DNA of 64,000 bases from assembly GCA_003242885.1 (NCBI GenBank), contig QKMZ01000015.1:1-64000 (forward strand), given 5' to 3'. The notes below the pieces were generated by a model that was not told where the DNA came from, did not search any database, and saw only the letters and a list, made by a program, of their open reading frames with translations. Below, one piece after another: positions 14,906-23,060 of the stretch (its first letter is position 1; every line of letters begins with the position of its first letter). A program made the translations under genes and the position numbers. This DNA comes from Candidatus Melainabacteria bacterium. GTDB taxonomy: Bacteria > Cyanobacteriota > Vampirovibrionia > Obscuribacterales > Obscuribacteraceae.

Positions 14906-16824
14906 TGAACAATGGACAGAGCGTTAATGATAGAAATGCTGAGCACGAAATCATCGAGTGTATGAATCCACTTCAGCCTAGAAATTTCTTTCTCTACGCT
15001 GGGGCAGGAGCAGGCAAGACCCGTGCCTTGAAAAATGTCTTGGATGAGTTTCGAAAGGTTAATGGCGATGAGTTTCGTCGCTCTGGCAGAAAGGTTGCAG
15101 TCATAACCTACACAAATGCTGCGGCGAATGAGATATCCACACGACTTGGAAATGACTTGTTGTTTCCCGTATCAACAATACACAGCTTCTGTTGGGCTCA
15201 GATTGGTAAGTTTCATGCAGACATACAATCTTGGCTGATACAAAATCTGCCTTTAGAAATTTTGGAATTGGAAGACAAGCAAGCAAAAGGTCGGGCAAAT
15301 AGCCAAGCGTCAATTGATCGAGCACGTGCAATAAAGCTGATGAATGAGAGGCTACAGTGGTTGAGCGTTTCACGCAGATTTACTTATAGCCCGACAGGTG
15401 AGAACTATGGTATGGCGTCTTTGACCCATTCTGAAGTCATTAAATTGACTGCGGATTTTATATGCTCGAAGAAAATTCTACAGACAATCATTACAAATAG
15501 GTTCCCCTTTCTACTGATCGATGAGTGCCAAGATACGAATCGCCTTCTTATGAAGTCCTTATTTGAGCTTGCTCTCGAGAAAAAGGGAAAGTTCGCATTG
15601 GGCCTCTTTGGTGATACCATGCAACGAATTTATAGTGATGGGTATTCCAACCTCATGCACGTAGTCCCGGGCGATTGGGCAACGCCTCAGAAGCTCATCA
15701 ATTATCGAAGTTCCAAGAGAATTGTCGAACTTGGTAATTCTTTAAGGGCTGACATTGACACGCTGAGGCAAGAAGCGCATGCGGAGAATCCAGATGGAAT
15801 CGCAAGATTGTTTGTATCGCCTGCTGCTACTTCTAACAAGGTTGAAAACGAGCAGACCATAATGTCCAAGATGGCAGAGCTGACCGGTGATGAGAATTGG
15901 CTCCTCCGGACGGAAGTCAAGACCCTGACTCTGGAGCATCATATGGCTGCACATCGAAACGGGTTTTCTTTGATGTTTGAAGCTTTAGACGATAAGTCCA
16001 GTCTAGGCAGCGGACTTCGCAAGGGCGATTTGGCAGGACTGAAGTTTTTCTCCGAGAAGGTGCAGCCGCTTCTGGAAGCATCGGCAAAGGGGGACACCTT
16101 TGGAGTGATGTCGCATCTGCGAAAGTGCTCGCCACTTCTCAAGAAATTGTACCTGGAGCAGTTTTCAGAATCGATGGATCCCCTATCTCACGTACGAGAT
16201 GCCGTGAGGAGTTTGACAGAACTTGAGGGAAGCAAGTCGACTGTCACGTTTTTTGATGTTCTGCAGAGCGTAGGAAAGTCAGGGCTCTTTGAGCTCCCAC
16301 GGTCCTTGCGTAGCTTTGTGGATAGTGATGTTGGTGATGGCGAAAACGCAGAACGTATGGAAGGTAATGAAGAGCCGGATGAACCTGAGCAGTTGCAAAA
16401 TGAGAACGACGCAGAGTCATCATCTTCCAAGCTGCGCAGATGGAGAGCCTTTTTGGAAACTCCATATAGGCAGATTGTTCCATACAGTGAGTATGTGGCC
16501 GAGCGAGGACCTTATGGCACGCATCAAGGAGTGAAGGGACTGGAGTTTGAACGCGTAATGGTGATTCTCGACGACTCTGCAGCCCGGGGATATTCATTCT
16601 CCTTCGAGAAGCTTCTTGGCGCTAAGCCTTCTAAGATAGCCAAACAAAAGCAAAACTCTAGTGACGAATCGGGAATTGATAGCACTAGGCGATTGCTTTA
16701 TGTTACCTGCACTCGGGCTAAGAGAAGTCTTGCCCTCGTTGCGTACACGGAGAATCCCGACTCTCTCATTTCGGCAGTGCAGGAGCATGGCTGGTTGAAA
16801 GCAAGTGAGATAGAACGAGTATAA
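14905..16824 (+). CDS. UvrD/PcrA-like superfamily 1 helicase (GajB-like)
   Basis: 639 residues. Walker A YAGAGAGKTRALK (about residues 31-43), motif Ia ITYTNAAANEI, TIHSFCW, Walker B LLIDECQDTN, motif III ALGLFGDTMQRIY, motif IV-like LINYRSS, and C-terminal THQGVKGLEFERVMVILDD with LLYVTCTRAKRSLALVAY (motifs V-VI). The helicase is intact. It directly follows an OLD nuclease remnant, so it probably was the GajB partner of a Gabija-like anti-phage system now disabled by the IS. It could alternatively be a stand-alone repair helicase. Confidence 0.88.
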   Translation: MNNGQSVNDRNAEHEIIECMNPLQPRNFFLYAGAGAGKTRALKNVLDEFRKVNGDEFRRSGRKVAVITYTNAAANEISTRLGNDLLFPVSTIHSFCWAQIGKFHADIQSWLIQNLPLEILELEDKQAKGRANSQASIDRARAIKLMNERLQWLSVSRRFTYSPTGENYGMASLTHSEVIKLTADFICSKKILQTIITNRFPFLLIDECQDTNRLLMKSLFELALEKKGKFALGLFGDTMQRIYSDGYSNLMHVVPGDWATPQKLINYRSSKRIVELGNSLRADIDTLRQEAHAENPDGIARLFVSPAATSNKVENEQTIMSKMAELTGDENWLLRTEVKTLTLEHHMAAHRNGFSLMFEALDDKSSLGSGLRKGDLAGLKFFSEKVQPLLEASAKGDTFGVMSHLRKCSPLLKKLYLEQFSESMDPLSHVRDAVRSLTELEGSKSTVTFFDVLQSVGKSGLFELPRSLRSFVDSDVGDGENAERMEGNEEPDEPEQLQNENDAESSSSKLRRWRAFLETPYRQIVPYSEYVAERGPYGTHQGVKGLEFERVMVILDDSAARGYSFSFEKLLGAKPSKIAKQKQNSSDESGIDSTRRLLYVTCTRAKRSLALVAYTENPDSLISAVQEHGWLKASEIERV

Positions 16825-16826
16825 TT

Positions 16827-17336
16827 TTACGCATACTCGTTTACATTCTCGGCCGCTTCTCCAGCTGCTGCATGCAACCACACTTCAATGATTTTACTTC
16901 CTTCAGACCACATTACCGCTGTAATGTTGTCTTTTTCCATAAGGACGGAGGATCCGTAAACCAAATAGATTGCTCTTTGGTATCCGAGTTGAAGAAAAGT
17001 TTGGAGTGTACCGAAATCTTTTTGAATCCCTTTTTTAAGAGAATCAGTAGACTTAACTTCTATAACTGCGTGGTTATTTTGAAAACCCGGTTCATGAATA
17101 ATGAAGTCAGGTTTCGGAGCTGAAGTGTCCTTGAAATAACGGTGTCCAGCCTTATCCATTTCGCCGTGCAGTGTAAACGATTCATCATCTTCCCACTGCC
17201 TTCTCAGTTGGTGATAGAGTTCATAGCAATAAACTCGCTCTCGATACTGATGGTCGTCACCAATAATCGGAAAGTAAAAATAGTTCGATTGAATGTTCCG
17301 TGTCGCAAGGCACAATCTATTGGTAAGGTTTTTCAT
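16827..17336 (-). CDS. PD-(D/E)XK nuclease-like protein
   Basis: 169 residues. The core APKPDFIIHEPG followed by HAVIEVKSTDSL fits the PD-x(n)-ExK signature of restriction-type nucleases, with Asp near residue 93 and E-V-K near residues 108-110. A following helix and TFLQLGYQRAIYLVYG could supply the rest of the fold. It is convergent with the helicase and lies 59 bases beyond the retron RT stop on the same strand, so it may be the last gene of the retron operon. Family membership is by motif only; the role is presumably defence. Confidence 0.65.
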   Translation of the reverse strand: MKNLTNRLCLATRNIQSNYFYFPIIGDDHQYRERVYCYELYHQLRRQWEDDESFTLHGEMDKAGHRYFKDTSAPKPDFIIHEPGFQNNHAVIEVKSTDSLKKGIQKDFGTLQTFLQLGYQRAIYLVYGSSVLMEKDNITAVMWSEGSKIIEVWLHAAAGEAAENVNEYA

Positions 17337-17395
17337 TACGCATCATTTGATTTAGTGCGGCTTTTGGGATGCAAATCGGACTGACATCACGCATT

Positions 17396-18298
17396 TCATA
17401 TATTCAAATTACTAAGGCGTTTAGCAATATCCTGATATTTTCCTAGTGTTGTGCTTTGCGGATCTACTTGTCGCAAGAAAGATATGTACCCGTTTAGCTC
17501 GTCCAATCTATACTGGAATTTCTCAGGATAGATACTGGCTTGATAGAAGATAGCCCGTATTCTCTTTCGGTAGGATCTTGGTACTGCTACTTTGGAATTT
17601 ACTGTCAAACCAGTGACCATCTGAGAGCTTCCTCTTCGCGCAACTCGAAATTTTGCGAGATTTGGTTCGAATCCTTCTGAACGCAATATTTCAAATATCT
17701 TGTCCTCCTCTCTTTTGGATACGTGGCCGTTTCCCGAAATTGTAATATCGTCAGCATATCGCGAATATTTCCAGCCTCTGACACTGCAAAAACCAAAAAT
17801 CCGTCTATCTAGCTTGGTAGCTGCTAAATTCGCAATCAACGGCGAGGTAGGTGCCCCTTGTGGCAAAACACCATGGAAGGTCGTAAGTTTAGCAAGAGAA
17901 TCTGCAACATCTTTGTTAAAGCCTGCTAGGCGAAACTGTCGAAACACTTCCCTTGAAGAAACAGTTCCGAAAAAATCCTTGATGTCGATGTTTAACACGA
18001 AATCGCTTCCTACATGAATCTTCGCGTTTTTCAAAATTGAATCGCCTTTGCGAAATCCTGTGGAGCATGGATGCAGACCAATGTCTTGAAGAATAAACAC
18101 ATTGATCCACCGTTGAATTCCCTTTAGGGCACTGTTCGGAGCAGCTATGGTACGAAACCCTTTTCCGGACTTTTTTCGAATCTTGAATACCTTATATGCC
18201 TTGCTTCTACTCAGAATGAACCGCTTCAAGACGTGCGGCGGCATGGCCATTAGTTTGGAAAGATCTACTGTACTCTTGACCGAATTATTCATCTGCAC
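17396..18298 (-). CDS. Retron-type reverse transcriptase
   Basis: 300 residues. RT motifs: KKSGKGFRTIAAPN, NIDIKDFFGTV (catalytic Asp 105 and 108 region), GVLPQGAPTSPLIANL, SRYADDITISG (YADD at about 181-184), and MVTGLTVN near 227-234, the VTG block characteristic of retron RTs. The size and lack of maturase or endonuclease domains also fit a retron rather than a group II intron. A hairpin-rich noncoding stretch precedes it (18299-18475) and an NDT-like effector precedes that, the three parts of a retron defence system. Confidence 0.94.
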   Translation of the reverse strand: MQMNNSVKSTVDLSKLMAMPPHVLKRFILSRSKAYKVFKIRKKSGKGFRTIAAPNSALKGIQRWINVFILQDIGLHPCSTGFRKGDSILKNAKIHVGSDFVLNIDIKDFFGTVSSREVFRQFRLAGFNKDVADSLAKLTTFHGVLPQGAPTSPLIANLAATKLDRRIFGFCSVRGWKYSRYADDITISGNGHVSKREEDKIFEILRSEGFEPNLAKFRVARRGSSQMVTGLTVNSKVAVPRSYRKRIRAIFYQASIYPEKFQYRLDELNGYISFLRQVDPQSTTLGKYQDIAKRLSNLNI

Positions 18299-18475
18299 AA
18301 TTAGAAATTAGGAAGCTGCGTCTTACTTCATGACCTCCACGCTGATAGATGCTTTTATGCGCGTGGAGGAATCGACAGGTGCTTAAAAGCATCTATCTGC
18401 GTTCCTAGTGCTATAAGTGTTTCCCGGTCAACGATATCATCGACCTCAACTGCCGAAGCAGTCTAAAATCTAAAA
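18299..18475 (-). ncRNA. Candidate retron msr-msd noncoding RNA
   Basis: The 171-base gap between effector and RT holds on the minus strand: an ACTGC-TTCG-GCAGT hairpin, a GGTC...GACC stem of 8 pairs including wobbles, and two interleaved inverted repeats. These are GATAGATGCTTTTA with TAAAAGCATCTATC (14 of 14) and CCTCCACGC with GCGTGGAGG (9 of 9). The flanks 18463-18473 and 18301-18311 can pair 9 of 11, like retron a1/a2. The ends and branching G are not determined. Confidence 0.7.
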
Positions 18476-19495
18476 CAGCTTCCTGAATTCCAATTCTACT
18501 CGATCACAATTCGCTTTGAAACTGGGTTGAATAATGAGTTGATTTAAGACCTGGGCTCGAATTTTTCCAATGCTGGTCAACATATGCATCGGAAGCGTGG
18601 AAAACGCCGCTCTAAGCGGATGTTTTGGAACGCAGAAAGATTCATGTTCATCGAGTAAGCGCCTCTTGGTTAGCTTGCTCACAATTGAACTGCCGTAGTT
18701 GATTCCCAAAACTTGATTTAACCAAGGCGCAAGCGTCATTTTTTCAATTGGGAAGAAGACGTATGCGGACGTCAAGGCAACAAACTCATTGAAATCAAGG
18801 TTAAAGTTCTTAATTGAGCATCCATTTTCGAACTGCTTATCGAACCAAGTTTTGGCAACAGCTCTGTCAATACAGCGAAGGATCTGAATTGGTAACTTTC
18901 GTCCTGTCGTTGCATTGGTTTCGTAGTAACTAATTCTGCCTGGTTCAATTTTCTCAAGCAATTTCAGTGGACCTTCATTAAGAAAGCCACCCGCATTTTG
19001 ATACTTCTTTTCGTTGAGAACCACGAGCTTACTCACCGTCTTTCTGTTCATAACAAATGCAGTAAGTTCTGCAGCAGTTCCAAATGATTCCAGAAACAAC
19101 ACTATCAAATCTGCACGCTCTGCTTCATCTACTTCGACAGATAGAAAGTCTTTGTTCACTTTTGGACGCGCTAACTCAAGATTGAGATCCTCACCTAGAA
19201 ATGTCTCGCAGCCCATTCTCGAATTCATTAGCTTTTGCAAGCGAGCCCTGAGATCAAAGTGTCGATGTCCCACTTCCTTTCCACAAAGAAAAACGCGAAT
19301 TCTCTTGCTTGTATCAGGATTGTGAAGGATCTTGCTTGCATAGGCTGCACCATACTTCTTTTGAAGGTTGGCAGCAGACTTACCTGCAACTCCTTGAAAG
19401 AAATCGCATAATAGGAAATTATATGTAGGAAACTCCTTATTACCATGAAAGGAGTTTTGAAAACTTTTACTCGAGAAGCTTGGGGCGTCTGTCAT
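18470..19495 (-). CDS. Retron effector, St85-like nucleoside deoxyribosyltransferase-like
   Basis: 341 residues. The region RIRVFLCGKE, then ADLIVLFLESFGTAAELTAFV and SKLVVLNEKKYQNAGGFLNEG (about residues 65-180) resembles the N-deoxyribosyltransferase-like fold of Ec86/St85 retron effectors, and the C-terminal half is helical and winged-helix-like. It immediately precedes the msr-msd candidate and the RT. In characterised NDT retrons the msDNA-RT complex restrains the effector until infection. Assignment is from sequence pattern and context; the effector lies upstream of the RNA here. Confidence 0.78.
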   Translation of the reverse strand: MTDAPSFSSKSFQNSFHGNKEFPTYNFLLCDFFQGVAGKSAANLQKKYGAAYASKILHNPDTSKRIRVFLCGKEVGHRHFDLRARLQKLMNSRMGCETFLGEDLNLELARPKVNKDFLSVEVDEAERADLIVLFLESFGTAAELTAFVMNRKTVSKLVVLNEKKYQNAGGFLNEGPLKLLEKIEPGRISYYETNATTGRKLPIQILRCIDRAVAKTWFDKQFENGCSIKNFNLDFNEFVALTSAYVFFPIEKMTLAPWLNQVLGINYGSSIVSKLTKRRLLDEHESFCVPKHPLRAAFSTLPMHMLTSIGKIRAQVLNQLIIQPSFKANCDRVELEFRKLF

Positions 19496-19626
19496 GCTGA
19501 CGTGTATGCCAGTGAATGGAATTGTGCGGAACAGTTTCTAATTTACACCACCTTTAGGAAATCTGCACAACACGTGACTAGTGCTTACCTGCCGATGGTT
19601 TTTGCTGCGGACGCAGCCCTTGATGA

Positions 19627-20583
19627 CTACAGCACTGGTCCGAATTCGTATTCATATGTTGCTTCACTCAGCATGATTCGGTTGATGCATTCAACTCTTA
19701 GCTTTCCTTCGTGAAGGGGTCTACCGAACAATGCAATGTTTTGGATCTCGTTAGTTCGTTTAAGTTGGTTATAGTAAGACGGAAATATTATTCCGTCTAG
19801 GTGTTGTGCTCTGGCTGCTTTGGCAATTCTCGTTAGAAGCGGGTACGAATGTTCTCCCGCTCTGAAGAGAAAACTTAGCGCTATGTCCAAGCTTTCGAAC
19901 GCATCAATCCATGGTGGTCCGTCCGCGCTTAAATCTAAGCATTTGAGCTGTCTAACTGGGCAAAGCTTAGCGATAAACAATTCGTCAGCAAGAGTTGCTT
20001 TGCATTCATGGATACAGATTTCGATATTGTCAGAACCATACAGAGTTGGATAACCATCATTATTCAGCCTCGCTCTACTTAAACCTCGCGGAGCAGCGTC
20101 AAATTGGGCTGATTCAGCGGCAATGAGGTTCTTTCTGAGCCTAAAGAAGTGATCATCCCTTCCAAGTTTTCGTATGGGATATTCAGCCAATACTGTCTTA
20201 ATGACATTTTTTCGACTTCTAGGCTTTTCCAATTCTTCAAGGTGCGAAATACGTCCAATTCTCCATTCTTGCGGCCAATAGTCGAAAAAAACTATACCAA
20301 GCTTCCTGGAGATTAGTTTCGCATCTTTATTGAGTGGACCTTCAAACCGTCTGCTGAAAGGTCGATGATGCTCATTGTATTGAATCCTAGTAAACCCTCC
20401 ATAATATGTTTTCATGTACGAGCCTTCCACGAAGAAACTCCATGCAAGTTGATTTACTTCCTCTTCGTTTAGCTTATGACCTGATGTTGACGAGCAATTC
20501 TTACACTTGGTCCTAGACTTATTCCCAAGTCGGCGCGCCATTTCTTTTAATCCAAAGTCACGAAAGCATTCAGAGCAGAGCAA
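19627..20583 (-). CDS. RES-domain NAD+-consuming protein with N-terminal zinc finger
   Basis: 318 residues. N-terminal CSECF...CKNC (C-x2-C plus C-x2-C, residues 3-29) is a probable zinc ribbon. The C-terminal RES domain is seen in GLSRARLNNDGYPTLYGSDNIEICIHECKA (conserved Arg, Tyr and Glu) with a later Ser-rich strand (GIIFPSYYN). RES enzymes degrade NAD+ and serve as toxins or abortive-infection effectors. It has no obvious antitoxin partner. It lies between the integrase and the retron on the same strand, inside the defence island. Confidence 0.85.
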   Translation of the reverse strand: MLCSECFRDFGLKEMARRLGNKSRTKCKNCSSTSGHKLNEEEVNQLAWSFFVEGSYMKTYYGGFTRIQYNEHHRPFSRRFEGPLNKDAKLISRKLGIVFFDYWPQEWRIGRISHLEELEKPRSRKNVIKTVLAEYPIRKLGRDDHFFRLRKNLIAAESAQFDAAPRGLSRARLNNDGYPTLYGSDNIEICIHECKATLADELFIAKLCPVRQLKCLDLSADGPPWIDAFESLDIALSFLFRAGEHSYPLLTRIAKAARAQHLDGIIFPSYYNQLKRTNEIQNIALFGRPLHEGKLRVECINRIMLSEATYEYEFGPVL

Positions 20584-20645
20584 AGTTGAGTCCCTCCAAA
20601 TTGGAATGGGTTAGGTTGGTAATTGTTGTCACCGTCTTTAGTTTG

Positions 20646-21863
20646 TCACGTAAGTGGGAACTTTTTCTTGTGCAAGGGAACCACATTCAGACGCCGTTTG
20701 CTGCCCTTTAGAAGCGTTTGTTGAGCCCTTGCCTTAGCATCACGCTCGGCGTTCTTTGCGGTGTGCGCATAGACCAGCATAGTGGTTTTAATGTCTTTGT
20801 GGTTAAGTGCTCCCTGGATCACCGATGCGTTTGCTCCGCTGTTTGCCATCCATGAAGCCATGCTCCTACGCAAGTCGTGCAGGCGCAAATCCGTAATCTT
20901 TGCTCTTTTGAGAACTCTGGCCCATGCACGTTTTGGATCAGCTAAATGGCCTTGGCCATTTGCTCCTGGGAATACATATTCTCCTGGTGCGCTGACCATT
21001 CTCTTCTTCAAGATTGCCAGATCAGTGTCGGTCAATGCCACTATATATTGATCACCGGTCTTTGTTTTTTCACCGGGAATTGTCCAAGTGCTCGTAGTGA
21101 AATTTATGTCCTTCCAGCGCATGGCAAGCAGGTTTGATTTGCGTGCGCCTGTTAATAGTGCGAGCAAAAAGAAGTCACGCATTACTGGATTTTGCTCTCT
21201 GTCCAGTGCGGCTTGCAGACGTTCGTACTCGTCTTCATCAAGAACTCTGGATCTTGCATTCTCAGGAAACATTGTGACTATGGTCGCCGGATTGCTGCCC
21301 TCGAAAAATCTCCATTTGATTGCTTTGTTGAACATCGCGCGCAGAATTTCAATTGCTCGGTTCGCCGCTAGAGGTCCTCGGTCGTCGGCAATCTTTTGAT
21401 GAATGTCCATCACTTCAGTCGGGCCAATTACTGAGAGTCTGCGTGATTTCCAGTGGGAAAAAGCTCTGTCAAAAGACGCTGTGATTTCGGCAATGCGCCT
21501 TCCCTTCTTCACTAGATGTCGTTCTACATACTGGTCAAACAATTCGCCCAGCGTCATCTCTTTATGACCTTGTCGCCTGACCTCGGCAAAGTTTTGCCCA
21601 ACCGAGAGTTGCGACTGGAATTCCTGCGCTTTCATTCGCGCTTGCTCTGTTGACAAGTCGGGAAATCTGCCGATGCAAAGGCGCTCGGATTTTCCCTGAA
21701 GTTTTCGCCGGCAATAAAAGGTTTTTGTGCCCCCGGGCGAGACCATGATGTACAAGCCACGCACTATTTCATCAAAATAACGAGTCTGTTGAGAACCGGG
21801 AGCGGGCAGTGGAAGCCGCTCGATCTCCTTTTTCGTGAAGTTGATGTAGTTGGATGCTGGCAT
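20646..21863 (-). CDS. int: Tyrosine integrase, P4/DUF4102 type
   Basis: 405 residues. An N-terminal DUF4102 arm-binding domain (YFDEIVRGLYIMVSPGGTKTFYCRRKL...RLCIGRFPDLSTEQAR) is followed by a SAM-like core-binding domain and the catalytic domain with LLTGARKSNLLAMRW (Arg I), LRLHDLRRSMASWM (His-x-x-Arg) and LNHKDIKTTMLVYAHT (nucleophile Tyr). It appears intact. It ends 245 bases from a tRNA 3' half, the expected attachment site for this class, and repeated ATGGCCCC sites lie at its 5' end. It probably mobilised the island to its left. Confidence 0.96.
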   Translation of the reverse strand: MPASNYINFTKKEIERLPLPAPGSQQTRYFDEIVRGLYIMVSPGGTKTFYCRRKLQGKSERLCIGRFPDLSTEQARMKAQEFQSQLSVGQNFAEVRRQGHKEMTLGELFDQYVERHLVKKGRRIAEITASFDRAFSHWKSRRLSVIGPTEVMDIHQKIADDRGPLAANRAIEILRAMFNKAIKWRFFEGSNPATIVTMFPENARSRVLDEDEYERLQAALDREQNPVMRDFFLLALLTGARKSNLLAMRWKDINFTTSTWTIPGEKTKTGDQYIVALTDTDLAILKKRMVSAPGEYVFPGANGQGHLADPKRAWARVLKRAKITDLRLHDLRRSMASWMANSGANASVIQGALNHKDIKTTMLVYAHTAKNAERDAKARAQQTLLKGSKRRLNVVPLHKKKFPLT

Positions 21864-21880
21864 TTATGGTGTACTGAATT

Positions 21881-21965
21881 ATGGCCCCTTTGGATGGAGC
21901 AACAAAGATGAATGTCCCGTTCTATGGGGTGGAACCATGAAGTCCTATGGCCCCTATATGGCCCC
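21881..21965 (+). repeat. ATGGCCCC direct repeats by the integrase start
   Basis: ATGGCCCC occurs at 21881-21888, 21947-21954 and 21958-21965, between the integrase start and the tRNA remnant. A 26-base imperfect repeat (19 of 26) also links 21919-21944 with 22099-22124, the latter overlapping the tRNA remnant. Candidate arm-type integrase or excisionase sites. Confidence 0.5.
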
Positions 21966-22107
21966 CTTGGAATCAAGTCTTACCCCTATTCCTCAATTTT
22001 GGCAAACAACAGTGATCGCTAAAAATGCTAGTAAATATCAGCTTCTTCAACGAAAATCAATGCAAAACAATTTTGATAAATTTTGGAAAAAATGGGGTGT
22101 TCTATTT

Positions 22108-22149
22108 CTACGAACCATGAGGTCGGGAGTTCGAATCTCTCCGGGCCGG
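22108..22149 (+). other. tRNA 3' half (tRNA-Arg(ACG)-like), attachment site
   Basis: Reads as anticodon loop CTACGAA, the 3' anticodon strand CCATG, a variable loop, a T arm GGGAG-TTCGAAT-CTCTC (five pairs, one G-T) and the acceptor strand CGGGCCG plus G. No matching 5' half precedes it, because the upstream bases cannot form the anticodon stem. Such a 3' remnant next to an integrase is the typical distal att site. The break lies in the anticodon loop, a common crossover point. The amino-acid identity is inferred from the loop only. Confidence 0.75.
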
Positions 22150-22156
22150 TATATAG

Positions 22157-22200
22157 AACGGCTTTCTCTGAGCGAATTCGCGAAGGTTAAGCCGTTTTTT
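22157..22200 (+). terminator. Rho-independent terminator after the tRNA remnant
   Basis: AACGGCTT at 22157-22164 pairs with AAGCCGTT at 22189-22196 around an inner GCGAATTCGC palindrome, followed by a T run to 22200. It is probably the original terminator of the tRNA gene. Confidence 0.8.
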
Positions 22201-22277
22201 ATTGGGGCGGGTGAGCATGGTGGCACCTCTAGTGCGTGTTAGTGCCTCCAAAAGGACACGGCTTGCGGACTCCCAAT

Positions 22278-22295
22278 GGACGCGCATGCGCGTCC
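22278..22295. repeat. Perfect 18-bp palindrome
   Basis: GGACGCGCATGCGCGTCC at 22278-22295, just outside the island end, inside a 330-base stretch without a convincing gene. Outer CCAATGG and CCATTGG copies flank it. Function unknown. Confidence 0.5.
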
Positions 22296-22477
22296 CTCCA
22301 TGGGCTGCCATTGGTAGGGGCCGGAAGTTGCCTAAGTGTTCGCACGTTAAGACATTCACGGAGCACAAAGTTGAACGTCTCAGCGTTCTGAGCGGACTTT
22401 TAGGAACCGATTCGGAGCGTCTGTGTACCGTGCATTGCTTACGAAAGTTCAATCAGCGGTGACAACTGCCGCTTCAA

Positions 22478-22861
22478 TTAGTGCGCGGTAAAGCCATAAA
22501 AAATTGCTATGGGATACGTAAGTACGATCAGTAGAAAAGAAACTGATAAGCCTATCGGCACATTTTCCACTTTCCCTGCTCTAAGTTTTGGAAAACAGTA
22601 AGTCAGCAAGAACAACGACTTGTATATTACTTGAAGCATCAGAACTGGAAGAAAGAGAGTAGGCCAGAAAAACCCGGCTAACGATAGAAGCAGAATGGCG
22701 GACCACAGAGATGCGACCAGCAAACGTAGTCCTTCCGAGTTTTCGATGGTGCCCTGCAACGCTCTAATCGGCGCATTAACGTCGCTGCACATCGAAACCA
22801 AGACTGGCGTCAAGATCAAGACATTTAGAGCATATGCTATCTGCAGGCACAAGACGTCCAT
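22478..22861 (-). CDS. Hypothetical four-helix membrane protein
   Basis: 127 residues from the ATG at 22861, chosen because an AAAGGAG ribosome site lies nine bases upstream. There are four hydrophobic helices: IAYALNVLILTPVLVSM, LLVASLWSAILLLSLAGFF, TLFLPVLMLQVIYKSLFLLTY and GLSVSFLLIVLTYPIAIFYGF. I do not recognise a named family. It stands alone between the island end and the divergent Rieske gene, so it has no informative operon partner. Confidence 0.7.
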   Translation of the reverse strand: MDVLCLQIAYALNVLILTPVLVSMCSDVNAPIRALQGTIENSEGLRLLVASLWSAILLLSLAGFFWPTLFLPVLMLQVIYKSLFLLTYCFPKLRAGKVENVPIGLSVSFLLIVLTYPIAIFYGFTAH

Positions 22862-23060
22862 AATGAAAATCTCCTTTATCCGCATTTTGAACCAGTTTTA
22901 TTGTGTTCACCCGAAGTTCACACGGATGAAGGATGATAATTAATTGGCTTGAAAGTGGCTTGGTAACGCAGTTTGGAAGCGGATTTCGTTTATCAAGTAA
23001 AGCAGTTGTTGTGATTTTGTTCAACCGTGATTGCTTTGCTCAAAGCGAAGGAGTAGTCGA

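Noticed and set aside
14905-16824. Complete Gabija system
   Set aside because: Only the C-terminal end of the nuclease is in the window and the IS separates it from the rest.
19445-19714. Plus-strand coding frame overlapping the effector and RES genes
   Set aside because: It overlaps two well-supported minus-strand genes and shows no domain.
22108-22149. Complete tRNA gene
   Set aside because: There is no 5' half: the upstream bases cannot pair with the anticodon stem or the acceptor strand.
22202-22462. Plus-strand protein gene
   Set aside because: No domain or ribosome site, and it covers a palindrome-rich gap; it looks fortuitous.
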